From UKL13-3 sp943369665 (GTDB taxonomy: Bacteria; Bacteroidota; Bacteroidia; UKL13-3), in the NCBI GenBank assembly GCA_943369665.1, contig CALRNX020000002.1, forward strand, positions 62,001 through 126,000: a DNA stretch of 64,000 bases, given 5' to 3'. A program made the translations under genes and the position numbers. Positions 1-8,300 of this stretch are shown piece by piece (within the stretch, counting starts at the first letter, position 1; the number at the start of each line of letters is the position of its first letter). The notes below the pieces were generated by a model that saw only the letters and a program-made list of their open reading frames with translations, did not search any database and was not told where the DNA came from.

Positions 1-1938
1 CCTGTTTTCACTCCTATTAATAATCAGGTAAAAGATACCGGACGAAGTGGAATGGGATTTCCGCAACCAGATCCATCATCTTCCCTCCCTCCTCGTAATG
101 TTTTAATTAACTCATTGGATATACCTTCTATTGAAGATATGGACGGAGATGGAGATGTTGATATTCTCTCTTTTCAAGGACAAGATCTTAGTCCACAATA
201 CCTCGAAAATTATAAAATAAACAAGCATAATATTGTGTATCCACTTGACAGTACACGCTTTATCATGCGCGATTTATGCTGGGGAGGAATACAGTATAAC
301 CCAAATGCAGGATATAATAGTTTTAACATGCATTACAATCGAAGTGAACTTTCGGCATGTTATTACCGCTTATATGAAAAGCAACAAAAACATTCAGGAA
401 CTACAATGTTGTTTCTTGATTTGGATGGTGATGGTGTAAAAGATATGATCTACGGTGATGTGGGATACAACAATCTCATCTCTTTGAAAAACGGTAGAAA
501 TTTACATCCATTCGGTCACGATTCGATCATTTCTCAGGATACGCTTTTCCCCAAAAATACTACCCCATTCAATTTTATCAATTTCCCTGCAGCTTATTAT
601 GTTGACATGGATAATGATTCATTGAAAGAATTGCTTGTAACCACCAACAACCAGGTTGGCGTAAAAAACACTCAGAATGTTTGGGTATACGATAATACCG
701 GAACAAATGCCAAACCTGTATTCTCTTATATCGGAACTGATTTTTTTATGTTTAACCAAACCTTGGATTTTGGCTCCCGAACAGTTCCTTTAATTGCAGA
801 TGTTGACGGTGATGGAATCAATGACCTATTGGTTGCCACAAGCGGTGATTACGAAAAATCGCTTAATGTTAAGGACCAACTCTATTTCTTTAAAAATATC
901 CGCACCAATAATCAACCTGCCTACCAACTTATTGACAGTAATTTTTTGAATCTGACGAATGATACCCCGATCTTGGAAATGCACCCTACTTTGGGAGACT
1001 TGAATGGAGATGGGAAAAAGGACTTAATCATTGGCAACTCAAATGGTAAACTGGAGTATTATTTGAACACAACTACTGGTCAAACTGTTAGTTACGCCCT
1101 ACAAACTCGTTCTTTAGCCGACATTGACGTAGGAAACAATTCTGCTCCACAAGTTTTTGATTTAAACAAAGATGGTAAACCTGATTTATTAGTGGGCAAT
1201 AAGGCCGGGGTTATTCAATACTTTGAGAACAATGGAACGGTTTCAAATCCATCGTTCTCGAATATTCCGACAATTGACACCCTTGGAGGCGTTGTTACAC
1301 GATTACAATTTGTGAGTAGCGGAGGGTATGATCAAATCGAACCTTCTGGATACGCAGTGCCATTTGCCGTTAATTTAGATGGAGTAGATTCTACAACCGA
1401 ACTTTTAGTTGGCACAAGTAGTGGCGAAGTAAGACTGTATATAAATGTATCGGCAACAAAAACTCCTTTTCAACGTGTGAATAATATTTTTGCCCCAAGT
1501 CAAACGGCAACTGCCGCAAATACAAGATTTGGACAACGGTCGGTTCCATTCGCAGCCAATTTAGATAATGATACTAAACTTGATATCATTATTGGGAATA
1601 TGGGTGGAGGATTAAATTTGTATGCGTCCATTCCATCGGTAATTGATACGGGAGGCGGACCTAATAAAGCATTAATAGAGTATGACGCCAATATTCATAC
1701 CATCAAATTATTCCCCAATCCGGCCTCGAACCAAATTGAATTTGACACCTATAACTTAAAGGAAGAAATGCTATATGTAATAGTTGATGTATTAGGTAAA
1801 ACAATGCAAACCGGTTTGGTTAACCATCATTTTGCAACACAGAAAATAGCAACCGAAACACTCAATGATGGAATGTACTTTTTGCTCCTGAAAGGTCAAC
1901 AGCAAAAATTCTCAGCTCGTTTTTGGATTCAGCGATAA
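1..1938 (+). CDS. FG-GAP/VCBS repeat protein with T9SS type A sorting domain (5' end missing)
   Basis: The reading frame is open to the left edge of the window, so the true start and any signal peptide lie upstream; the first in-frame ATG at 52 is probably internal. The protein carries several calcium-loop FG-GAP/VCBS motifs of the D-x-D-x-D-G type (DMDGDGDVD, DLDGDGVKD, DVDGDGIND, DLNGDGKKD, DLNKDGKPD), which in this family build a beta-propeller. The last ~75 residues form a Por secretion domain that starts at LFPNPASNQ and ends in FWIQR, so the protein is expected to cross the outer membrane by the type IX system and be attached to the surface or released. The ligand or adhesion target cannot be read from the sequence. 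It is convergent with the next gene. Confidence 0.9.
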   Translation, partial: PVFTPINNQVKDTGRSGMGFPQPDPSSSLPPRNVLINSLDIPSIEDMDGDGDVDILSFQGQDLSPQYLENYKINKHNIVYPLDSTRFIMRDLCWGGIQYNPNAGYNSFNMHYNRSELSACYYRLYEKQQKHSGTTMLFLDLDGDGVKDMIYGDVGYNNLISLKNGRNLHPFGHDSIISQDTLFPKNTTPFNFINFPAAYYVDMDNDSLKELLVTTNNQVGVKNTQNVWVYDNTGTNAKPVFSYIGTDFFMFNQTLDFGSRTVPLIADVDGDGINDLLVATSGDYEKSLNVKDQLYFFKNIRTNNQPAYQLIDSNFLNLTNDTPILEMHPTLGDLNGDGKKDLIIGNSNGKLEYYLNTTTGQTVSYALQTRSLADIDVGNNSAPQVFDLNKDGKPDLLVGNKAGVIQYFENNGTVSNPSFSNIPTIDTLGGVVTRLQFVSSGGYDQIEPSGYAVPFAVNLDGVDSTTELLVGTSSGEVRLYINVSATKTPFQRVNNIFAPSQTATAANTRFGQRSVPFAANLDNDTKLDIIIGNMGGGLNLYASIPSVIDTGGGPNKALIEYDANIHTIKLFPNPASNQIEFDTYNLKEEMLYVIVDVLGKTMQTGLVNHHFATQKIATETLNDGMYFLLLKGQQQKFSARFWIQR

Positions 1939-1944
1939 GGAGGA

Positions 1945-2808
1945 TTACTCCTTATTTGCTTTATCAATGCGCTGTTTAATTGATTTTAAATCTTTAGCCA
2001 CACATTTGCTATCTTCTAACCCGCCCGATATAAAGTGAACAACTTCGCTATTTGCCGCTGATATAAATACCTTATCGCAAAATTTTTCGTTGGTAACACT
2101 TAACATATAAACCACTTCCGGATCTTGTGTAAGGATTGCTTTGTAAATTTCATCGCGATCAACCTCTTCTACTTCATTGCCATAAAGAAAACTTGCATCT
2201 TCTTTGCCCTTCATCGCCAATGAGCCTATTTCAACCAAAAGTTTTTTATTGGAAACCGCTGTGAGATCACAAGGATAGCTATTCATCATAAAAGATGGAG
2301 AAATTGCCTTATCACTTTCTGCTGCAACAGCATAGTTAAAATAATTGTTCAGCATCTGAACTGCTCTTACCAATTCAGGATACCAATCGGTTGTATCAAT
2401 TACATTTGAACATAATCCACTGGCAATGCACTCTAATGTTTTTGCCCTTTTTTTGTATTTAGATGTAACAATAAGTCCATTAAAATCATCTTCGGATGAC
2501 CCTAACTTTGCTTTAATTTTGTTGGATTTTTTGCTGCGCGCAAACATCAAAAAGCTATATTCAGGCTTGTTGTAAGGTTTTATCATTGAATCATTTACAA
2601 ATTCAAAGCCCCCATTAAAATTCCAAAATTGTTCAACAGCCTTTCTTATTGAAGCGTTGTAAGCACTATCATTATATAAAACTACAATTAAACGAGAATC
2701 TTTAAACTTCTCGATCGTCTCTTTTTTTACATGAGGGTAACCAAACTGGGCAAATGTTGTTGATACAGCAGCAACCAGTAAAGCAATAAGAATGATTGTT
2801 CTTTTCAT
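1945..2808 (-). CDS. Secreted protein of unknown function, 287 aa
   Basis: I do not recognise this family. I chose the ATG at 2808 rather than the upstream in-frame start at 2871 because it begins a classical signal peptide (MKRTIILIALLVAA, cleavage after TTFAQ). The mature ~267 residues are soluble-looking, lysine-rich and without further membrane segments. Several cysteines (around LECIASGLCSN, YPCDL, KFCDKV and SKCVAK) could form disulfides in the periplasm. There is no T9SS tail. The gene lies 91 bp downstream of an ECF sigma factor on the same strand and could be co-transcribed with it; that link is inferred from position only. Confidence 0.75.
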   Translation of the reverse strand: MKRTIILIALLVAAVSTTFAQFGYPHVKKETIEKFKDSRLIVVLYNDSAYNASIRKAVEQFWNFNGGFEFVNDSMIKPYNKPEYSFLMFARSKKSNKIKAKLGSSEDDFNGLIVTSKYKKRAKTLECIASGLCSNVIDTTDWYPELVRAVQMLNNYFNYAVAAESDKAISPSFMMNSYPCDLTAVSNKKLLVEIGSLAMKGKEDASFLYGNEVEEVDRDEIYKAILTQDPEVVYMLSVTNEKFCDKVFISAANSEVVHFISGGLEDSKCVAKDLKSIKQRIDKANKE

Positions 2809-2899
2809 CGTAAATATTTTTAGTAAAGTCAAAGTAATGGAATTCAATCCACACTTCATAAAAAAAGCCAAACATTATGCCTGGCTTTACGATTCAACG

Positions 2900-3436
2900 T
2901 TATTCGGATACTGCATTTTCCAATCCATATGCATGGCCATATACATTTAAGGCTTCTCGTAATTGCCTTCGCGCCACAAATATTCGGGTTTTTACAGTAC
3001 CAATAGGAATATGCAGTATTTCAGCAATTTCGTGATACTTGAATCCACTGTGATTCATCGTAAATGGTTTTTTCAAACTCATTGGAAGGTTATCAATAGC
3101 ACGTTCAATATCCTGCATTACAAATTTTTGTTCACCTTTATTCTTATCTGCATGATGCATTGAGTCGAGATAATAATCGTTATCCGTTTGGTCAATAAAT
3201 GTGTTTCGTTTCACCATACGTCTATAATTATTAATAAACGTATTTTTCATAATGGTATACAACCAACCTTTCAGGTTGGTTCCATCAGTAAATTTGTCCT
3301 GATACATGAAAGCTTTCATCATTGTGTCTTGTATCAGGTCATTTGTATCTTCCACATTACGTGTAAGCTGGTAGGCATAACTCCTCATTGATGGAGCTTC
3401 CTTTTGTACTACTTTTTTAAATTCAATGGCTGTCAT
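2900..3436 (-). CDS. ECF-type RNA polymerase sigma factor
   Basis: This 178-residue sigma-70 family protein has region 2 at about residues 14-80 (motif DTNDLIQDTMMKAF, then NLKGWLYTIMKNTFINNYRR) and region 4 helix-turn-helix at about 118-165 (HEIAEILHIPIGTVKTRIFVAR). It would direct RNA polymerase to its own set of promoters. The ATG at 3436 is preferred: the in-frame start at 3460 is a TTG. No anti-sigma gene lies beside it, which is usual for the Bacteroidota group of small SigW-like factors that begin MTAIEF. A TAAATTTG box just upstream on the minus strand fits a housekeeping promoter. Confidence 0.92.
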   Translation of the reverse strand: MTAIEFKKVVQKEAPSMRSYAYQLTRNVEDTNDLIQDTMMKAFMYQDKFTDGTNLKGWLYTIMKNTFINNYRRMVKRNTFIDQTDNDYYLDSMHHADKNKGEQKFVMQDIERAIDNLPMSLKKPFTMNHSGFKYHEIAEILHIPIGTVKTRIFVARRQLREALNVYGHAYGLENAVSE

Positions 3437-3469
3437 AATCGGTTGTTTTATGGGAAACAAATTGTACTA

Positions 3470-3477
3470 CAAATTTA
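3470..3477 (-). promoter_or_regulatory. Candidate -7 box of the ECF sigma gene
   Basis: On the minus strand this reads TAAATTTG, a full match to the Bacteroidota -7 consensus TAnnTTTG. It predicts transcription starting near 3463 and a leader of about 27 nt before the ATG at 3436. No convincing -33 TTTG was found at the usual distance. Confidence 0.45.
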
Positions 3478-3720
3478 AACACATACTTAAGCACAAAAGC
3501 AAGATATTTGTTAAATGTTTTATTAAAAAAATTAAACAAAATATAAAATGCTGTAATCAAGCGGGTTAAATAAAATACTGCAATATTTTTTCACTAATAA
3601 CAGCCAAATTAGGTCAAAAATTGAGCCGAAACACTCCTCCAAAAGAATATTTCGTTAAAATAAAACAATATACCGTTAAACAAGTTATACTGTCATAACC
3701 AATCCAAAAGAAAATCAGTC

Positions 3721-3749
3721 TTTGGCTTAATCCAAACATATTACCTTTG
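3721..3749 (+). promoter_or_regulatory. Candidate promoter of the pterin operon
   Basis: TTTG at 3721-3724 and TACCTTTG at 3742-3749 are separated by 17 nt and resemble the Bacteroidota -33/-7 pair. The predicted start near 3756 leaves a ~20 nt leader before the ATG at 3777. The rest of the 340-bp gap between the sigma gene and this operon (3437-3776) is AT-rich and shows no other feature I can support. Confidence 0.55.
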
Positions 3750-3776
3750 TTTGAATTGTGCTTATAGAATTAACAA

Positions 3777-4190
3777 ATGGAAATATCAGTTTCACGTAGA
3801 AGTCATTTTAATGCTGCCCACCGATTGCATGTAGCACATTGGAGCGATGAAAAGAACAAGGCGGTATTCGGCATGTGCAATAACCCGAATTATCACGGAC
3901 ATAATTATGATCTCATTGTAACCGTAACCGGCCAGCTCGATGAGGAAACAGGATACTTAATGGATACAAAGATATTACGGGATATTATTGAACAGGAAAT
4001 AGAAGAAAGGTTTGATCATAAAAACCTAAACGAGGACACCGAAGAATTTAAAACATTGAATCCAACTGCCGAGAACATTGCCATTGTTATATGGAATTTG
4101 ATTAGTAAAAGATTGGACAATCACCTAAAATTGAATATTAAACTATATGAAACAGAAAGAAACTTTGTTGAATACTGCGGAAATAAATAA
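3777..4190 (+). CDS. 6-pyruvoyl/6-carboxy-tetrahydropterin synthase (PTPS/QueD family)
   Basis: The 137-aa protein acts on 7,8-dihydroneopterin triphosphate. Zinc-ligand histidines are visible in FNAAHRLH and in the HGH of NNPNYHGHNY; the catalytic Cys precedes them in GMCNNPN, and the C-terminal substrate Glu sits in ETERNFVEYCG. The CNNPNxHGHNY spacing is closer to biopterin-type PTPS than to the shorter C-x-LHGH of typical QueD. The product could therefore be 6-pyruvoyl-tetrahydropterin or, as a QueD, 6-carboxy-tetrahydropterin for queuosine. The 3' end overlaps folE by 44 bp, so the enzyme sits directly after its substrate-forming enzyme in the same transcript. Family assignment is firm; the exact product is not. 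Confidence 0.9.
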   Translation: MEISVSRRSHFNAAHRLHVAHWSDEKNKAVFGMCNNPNYHGHNYDLIVTVTGQLDEETGYLMDTKILRDIIEQEIEERFDHKNLNEDTEEFKTLNPTAENIAIVIWNLISKRLDNHLKLNIKLYETERNFVEYCGNK

Positions 4191-4842
4191 GCACCACGAA
4201 GAAATAGGTGAGGGTCACGAATCGTTTTCATTGGAAACGCCTCTGCGTGCTGACGCGTTTGAACTGGATAACGAATTAAAGATCGAACTTATCGAAAAAC
4301 ACTTCAAAGAAATCATGCTCATATTGGGGTTGGATATGACAGACGATAGTCTTAAAGGAACCCCTCACCGTGTAGCCAAAATGTATGTGAATGAGATATT
4401 TTCGGGTCTTAATCCTAAAAATGCACCAAAGGCGAAATTGTTTGAAAATAAATACCAATATAAAAATATGTTGGTGGAAAAACAGATCAGCTTTCACAGC
4501 ACATGTGAGCATCATTTTGTTCCCATTATTGGAAAAGCACATGTGGCCTATATACCGAATGGAAGGGTTGTAGGACTGTCCAAACTGAATCGCATTGTTC
4601 GTTATTTCGCTCAGCGCCCTCAGGTACAAGAACGGATGACCATACAAATTGCCAATATGCTTAAAGAAGTACTGCATTCAGATGATGTGGCAGTAGTAAT
4701 AGAAGCCGACCATTTATGTGTTGCTTCACGTGGTGTGAAAGATGTTACAAGTAATACCATTACTTCAGAGTATTCAGGAAAATTTTTGGATGCCAATACC
4801 CGTGAGGAGTTTTTAGGCTATTTGAAAATGGATAATATGTAA
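4147..4842 (+). CDS. folE: GTP cyclohydrolase I
   Basis: FolE converts GTP to 7,8-dihydroneopterin triphosphate, the first step of folate, pterin and queuosine synthesis, in the cytoplasm as a decamer. The 231-aa product has the zinc and active-site motif STCEHHFVP, the GTP-binding stretch GLSKLNRIV and the second zinc Cys in HLCVASRG. The start at 4147 is the only ATG before the conserved N-terminal segment ETPLRADAFE and lies inside the upstream gene, giving a 44-bp overlap that suggests translational coupling. A bidirectional terminator follows 20 bp after the stop. Confidence 0.96.
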   Translation: MKQKETLLNTAEINKHHEEIGEGHESFSLETPLRADAFELDNELKIELIEKHFKEIMLILGLDMTDDSLKGTPHRVAKMYVNEIFSGLNPKNAPKAKLFENKYQYKNMLVEKQISFHSTCEHHFVPIIGKAHVAYIPNGRVVGLSKLNRIVRYFAQRPQVQERMTIQIANMLKEVLHSDDVAVVIEADHLCVASRGVKDVTSNTITSEYSGKFLDANTREEFLGYLKMDNM

Positions 4843-4861
4843 GAACACATTGTTAAATGTA

Positions 4862-4890
4862 AAAAACAGCTTTCAACAGAAGCTGTTTTT
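4862..4890. terminator. Bidirectional intrinsic terminator
   Basis: An 11-bp perfect stem (AAAAACAGCTT / AAGCTGTTTTT) with a 7-nt loop is flanked by an A run on one side and a T run on the other. It can end folE transcription on the plus strand and the exonuclease gene on the minus strand, whose stop codon directly abuts it. Confidence 0.85.
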
Positions 4891-6276
4891 TTATGCCGGT
4901 ATATTTTCAAACTTTACAATTTTAGCCGATTGAATAAATTGTTCTGATTGCAAAATCTCTTTAATGTAAAAACTATCTTTATAAGGCGTAATCATTGTTT
5001 TGATAAAATCGATATCGGCTATTTGTTGGTCGATGGGTAAATAGCCCATACCATAAAATTTTCCATTTTCAATTAAAATACAACTTGCCTCATCAGCGTA
5101 TATACCTTTATCAACAATAGCATAACTTTCGTGCGTGGTAAGCCAGGAGATTGCTTCTGAGATCCGCTTATTATATTTTTCTGCTGTTTCCTTTTGCTGA
5201 CAAGCTCCTCTGCAGCCGTTTCCTTTCTTTACAACTATACAGTCTTCCTTAGCCGTATTGATTCCACAAAGTTTTGGACACAGGTTAAAGTTTTCAATCA
5301 CCAATTGCATCATTTGCAATGCTTCGGCATGTGTTTTAAATATATACAGTGGCAGCATGTTTTTGCGAACCCTGTCAATGGCTAACCGTACATAATTGTT
5401 ACGATCTTCATAATCGTAGATGGCAAAATTAAAATCCAGTTTTTTGAGTGCCCTATTGTATTCAGGCCAATGCTTTTTTATTTCAATACTTTCTAAAATA
5501 AATGCCATTAACTCAGTGGCACATACTGTAAACGATACCGAAAAGATGCTGCGTAAAAAATCTTGCTTTTGCTTGTTGGTTTTGTTACCTGTAAAATGTG
5601 AACCAACACGTTTTTTGATATCCTTAGCCTTGCCCACATACACGATCTTTCCCTGGCTATCATGAAAATAATATACTCCTGTTTGGGATGGGAGTTTTTC
5701 AAATTGTTCTTTGGGTAAATTGGGGGGTAGCAAATATTCCTTTGATCCTTTTTTGAGGGAACCATTGATAAACGATTCCGTATCGTTGGCCAATATCTTC
5801 GCAAATAATTTAACAGTTGCCAACGCATCCCCGGCAGCACGATGCCTGTTGGAAATAGGAATACCCATTGCGGCACAGATATTTCCCAAACTATAAGATT
5901 TGTAACCCGGAAATACTTTCCGACTTAACCGAACAGTACACAATTTTTGGGTGTTGAGGTTAAACCCATTTTGCAACAATTGATAATGAATAAAAGAGTA
6001 ATCGAAATTTACATTGTGTGCTATAAAAATATTGTCTTTCAATAAATCGTAAACCTTACTTGCAATGGCAGAAAAAGGAGGAGCCTTTTTCACCATTTGA
6101 TTTGTGATACCTGTGTAACTTTCCAGAAAAGGCGGAATGGGTACACCAGGGTTTACCAATGATGAAAACTCCTCGATCACCTTATTTCCATCAAACACAT
6201 AGATAGCAATTTCAGTAATGCCATTCGTGTCGGAATGCCCTCCAGTGGTTTCAATATCTACAATAGCGTAATTCAA
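4891..6276 (-). CDS. DEDDh exonuclease fused to GIY-YIG nuclease domain
   Basis: The N-terminal ~165 residues match the DNA polymerase III epsilon/DnaQ exonuclease fold: Exo I YAIVDIETTGG, Exo II HNVNFDYSF, Exo III HRAAGDALAT. A GIY-YIG domain follows at about residues 198-275 (TGVYYFHDSQGKIVYVGKAK, then KRVGSHF), and a UvrC/Cho-like C-terminal region contains several cysteines (LCPKLCG, CRGACQQ). The combination is known in Bacteroidota and in actinobacterial UvrC-like proteins. It suggests a DNA-repair nuclease that can both incise and trim DNA, though this role is inferred. The stop directly abuts the shared terminator, and the downstream end of the DUF1905 gene is 4 bp from the start. Confidence 0.88.
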   Translation of the reverse strand: MNYAIVDIETTGGHSDTNGITEIAIYVFDGNKVIEEFSSLVNPGVPIPPFLESYTGITNQMVKKAPPFSAIASKVYDLLKDNIFIAHNVNFDYSFIHYQLLQNGFNLNTQKLCTVRLSRKVFPGYKSYSLGNICAAMGIPISNRHRAAGDALATVKLFAKILANDTESFINGSLKKGSKEYLLPPNLPKEQFEKLPSQTGVYYFHDSQGKIVYVGKAKDIKKRVGSHFTGNKTNKQKQDFLRSIFSVSFTVCATELMAFILESIEIKKHWPEYNRALKKLDFNFAIYDYEDRNNYVRLAIDRVRKNMLPLYIFKTHAEALQMMQLVIENFNLCPKLCGINTAKEDCIVVKKGNGCRGACQQKETAEKYNKRISEAISWLTTHESYAIVDKGIYADEASCILIENGKFYGMGYLPIDQQIADIDFIKTMITPYKDSFYIKEILQSEQFIQSAKIVKFENIPA

Positions 6277-6280
6277 TGGC

Positions 6281-6799
6281 TTAACTATTTTTCATTTCAA
6301 TATTCAATTGTTTATAATGGATCACTCCTTTGTTGCGTTTTAAATGCTCCAATATTACAATGCCATTCCGAATGCGCAGGTCAGCGGCTTTAGGTTTGCC
6401 GATAATGTACAAAAGCGTGCGCTGCTTGCCTGCAGTTAATTTGTGAAAAACATCATTTCCCTCTATATCTTGCTTCAATAATTCGGCAAATTCAGCAGGA
6501 ACGGGTAATCCATACTCACTTGTATCTTTTTGAAGTGAAACGAACACCTCATCCCCTTCATTCAGTCTTAATATATCACGTAATTTTTTATCAATATTGA
6601 TAAAATAATCTCCGTTACCCATTGGCATTAGAGCCGCCTGAAATGTTTCGGCTTTCTGTAAGGTGCAGATTATCCGTTTATCTTTTCCATCAATAAATTG
6701 TTTAGCATGCTTCAGTAAAACAGGCACATGAAAATGCCATAAGTTGCTATCAAACCTTCCCAATATCGATTTAAATGAGACCTCTTGTTTTGCCGCCAT
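6281..6799 (-). CDS. DUF1905 / YdeI (OmpD-associated) family protein
   Basis: The 172-aa protein begins with a DUF1905 beta-barrel region (about residues 8-95, with ALMPMGNGDYFINIDKKL followed by GDEVFVSL). It ends with a helical YdeI/OmpD-associated type segment (about 110-160, with FHKLTAGKQRTLLYIIGKPK and NGIVILEHLKRNKG). Members are often labelled bacteriocin-protection proteins but the biochemical role is unknown. It is soluble, without signal peptide. It is packed tightly between the glycosyltransferase (3 bp) and exonuclease (4 bp) genes, so it is probably co-transcribed with both. Confidence 0.82.
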   Translation of the reverse strand: MAAKQEVSFKSILGRFDSNLWHFHVPVLLKHAKQFIDGKDKRIICTLQKAETFQAALMPMGNGDYFINIDKKLRDILRLNEGDEVFVSLQKDTSEYGLPVPAEFAELLKQDIEGNDVFHKLTAGKQRTLLYIIGKPKAADLRIRNGIVILEHLKRNKGVIHYKQLNIEMKNS

Positions 6800-6802
6800 A
6801 CA

Positions 6803-7837
6803 TTAAATTGGTTTCTTCAGACCACTAAAATGTTGTGTTTTTCCTATAAAATGTTCTGCCACGACACTACCGTTATATACTCCACTAAAACTTTCATTTT
6901 TAAATATCGGGGCAACCGTTTTACGCAATTTCCACCATTTGGCAAATTTAAAAAAATAGTCGGCATGTGCACGGTGAACGGCTGCGCTGTATTTAGGAAA
7001 TCCATTTATCAGAAAAAACACTGAACTCAATAAATCCAATGTTGCCCTCACCGGAATAAGCCAAAGCAATGTAGGCCATGGTAAATTTTTGGTGAGCATG
7101 ATCAGATTATTCCTGAAGTTAAGATATGTTTTTTGCGGACTCATTTTATTTAGGGTACCACCTCCAACATGGTAGACATAAGATGAAGGAACCACCTTTA
7201 ATTTGTAGCCCAATAATTGTACTCTCCAGCATAGATCAACTTCCTCCATATGGGCAAAAAAGTTTTCGTCAAACCCACCTGCTTCATGAAAAACTTCGCT
7301 GCGAATGAACATACAAGCACCCGTTGCCCAAAAAATATCAGCTTCTGTATTGTATTGTCCTTTATCTTCTTCCAATACTTCAAATAAACGTCCGCGGCAA
7401 AACACATAACCCAGCCGATCCATATAACCACCGCAAGCACCTGCATATTCAAAACTGCTCCGGTTCTTATAATCCAACATTTTGGGTTGACAGGCTCCCA
7501 CATTTGTTTCACGTTGCATGACTTCTATTACCGGCTCAATCCATGTTTTCGGAACTTCAATATCGTTGTTCAACAATACATAGTAATCCGCTTTCACATG
7601 TTTCAGAGCATGGTTATAACCTCCTGCGTACCCATAGTTATCGTCATTTTGTACAATGGTAACCTGCGGAAAATACTGTTTAACATAAGCCACCGAATCG
7701 TCTGTTGAGTTATTATCGGCAACCACAATTTCGAGATTGGGATAAGTAGAAGCACATACCGAAGGTAAAAACTGCTCGAGCAAATTTTTACGGTTCCAGT
7801 GAATGATAACTACGGCTACTTTGGGATAATGTGTCAT
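6803..7837 (-). CDS. Family 2 glycosyltransferase
   Basis: This 344-aa GT-A enzyme transfers a sugar from a nucleotide donor, most likely onto a cell-surface polysaccharide or glycolipid at the cytoplasmic face. Visible motifs are the N-terminal VAVVIIHWNRKNLLEQFLPS, the donor-binding VVADNNSTDDS, the metal-binding LLNNDIEVP and the acceptor-side WATGACMFIRSEVF, then DENFFAHMEEVDLCWR (ED-type base). A hydrophobic segment near residues 250-280 suggests membrane association. The set resembles rhamnosyltransferase-like GT2 proteins; donor and acceptor cannot be told. No other polysaccharide genes flank it. Confidence 0.9.
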   Translation of the reverse strand: MTHYPKVAVVIIHWNRKNLLEQFLPSVCASTYPNLEIVVADNNSTDDSVAYVKQYFPQVTIVQNDDNYGYAGGYNHALKHVKADYYVLLNNDIEVPKTWIEPVIEVMQRETNVGACQPKMLDYKNRSSFEYAGACGGYMDRLGYVFCRGRLFEVLEEDKGQYNTEADIFWATGACMFIRSEVFHEAGGFDENFFAHMEEVDLCWRVQLLGYKLKVVPSSYVYHVGGGTLNKMSPQKTYLNFRNNLIMLTKNLPWPTLLWLIPVRATLDLLSSVFFLINGFPKYSAAVHRAHADYFFKFAKWWKLRKTVAPIFKNESFSGVYNGSVVAEHFIGKTQHFSGLKKPI

Positions 7838-7854
7838 GTGTTAAGGCTTGCTAG

Positions 7855-8214
7855 TTAGTTTTTATATGGCACAAAAACAAAGCTTGCAATCGTTGTGGTG
7901 AGCAACATAACACACATGAACTTTTTAGGATCTTTATATGTTTTGATAAAATCTTCCTTTTTGGTTTCCAACACCAATTTTCGGTCAACCATTTCCTCAA
8001 GAGTGGTCGCATACATATTAAATGTTGCCGCGTGATCATCTTTTTCCAAAATCAATTCACCCATTTTCACTTCGTGTTCAGTAGCAATAAAAATAGGATA
8101 TTGGGTGAACCCTTCAGCAATCATATCTGCAGAAACCTCCTTGATCATTTCATTATAAACCTTTAAATCGATATTAAGGTTATCTATTAATTTCTTGAAT
8201 TCTTCTTCAGTCAT
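7855..8214 (-). CDS. Small protein of unknown function with C-terminal hydrophobic segment
   Basis: I do not recognise this 119-aa protein. The first ~90 residues are acidic and helical (MTEEEFKKLIDNLNIDLKVY, then TLEEMVDRKLVLETKKED), and the last ~20 form one hydrophobic stretch (FMCVMLLTTTIASFVFVPY) that could anchor the tail in the membrane. It lies 17 bp upstream of the glycosyltransferase gene on the same strand, so the two may be co-expressed. Codon usage and the clean ATG after a ~85 bp gap support a real gene. Confidence 0.65.
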   Translation of the reverse strand: MTEEEFKKLIDNLNIDLKVYNEMIKEVSADMIAEGFTQYPIFIATEHEVKMGELILEKDDHAATFNMYATTLEEMVDRKLVLETKKEDFIKTYKDPKKFMCVMLLTTTIASFVFVPYKN

Positions 8215-8300
8215 TTGTAATATGGTTTTATGGTGATTATGCTTTTATGGAGTTATGTAACACAACGTCATCCATACGCAAAGCCTAATTCCATTAATTT

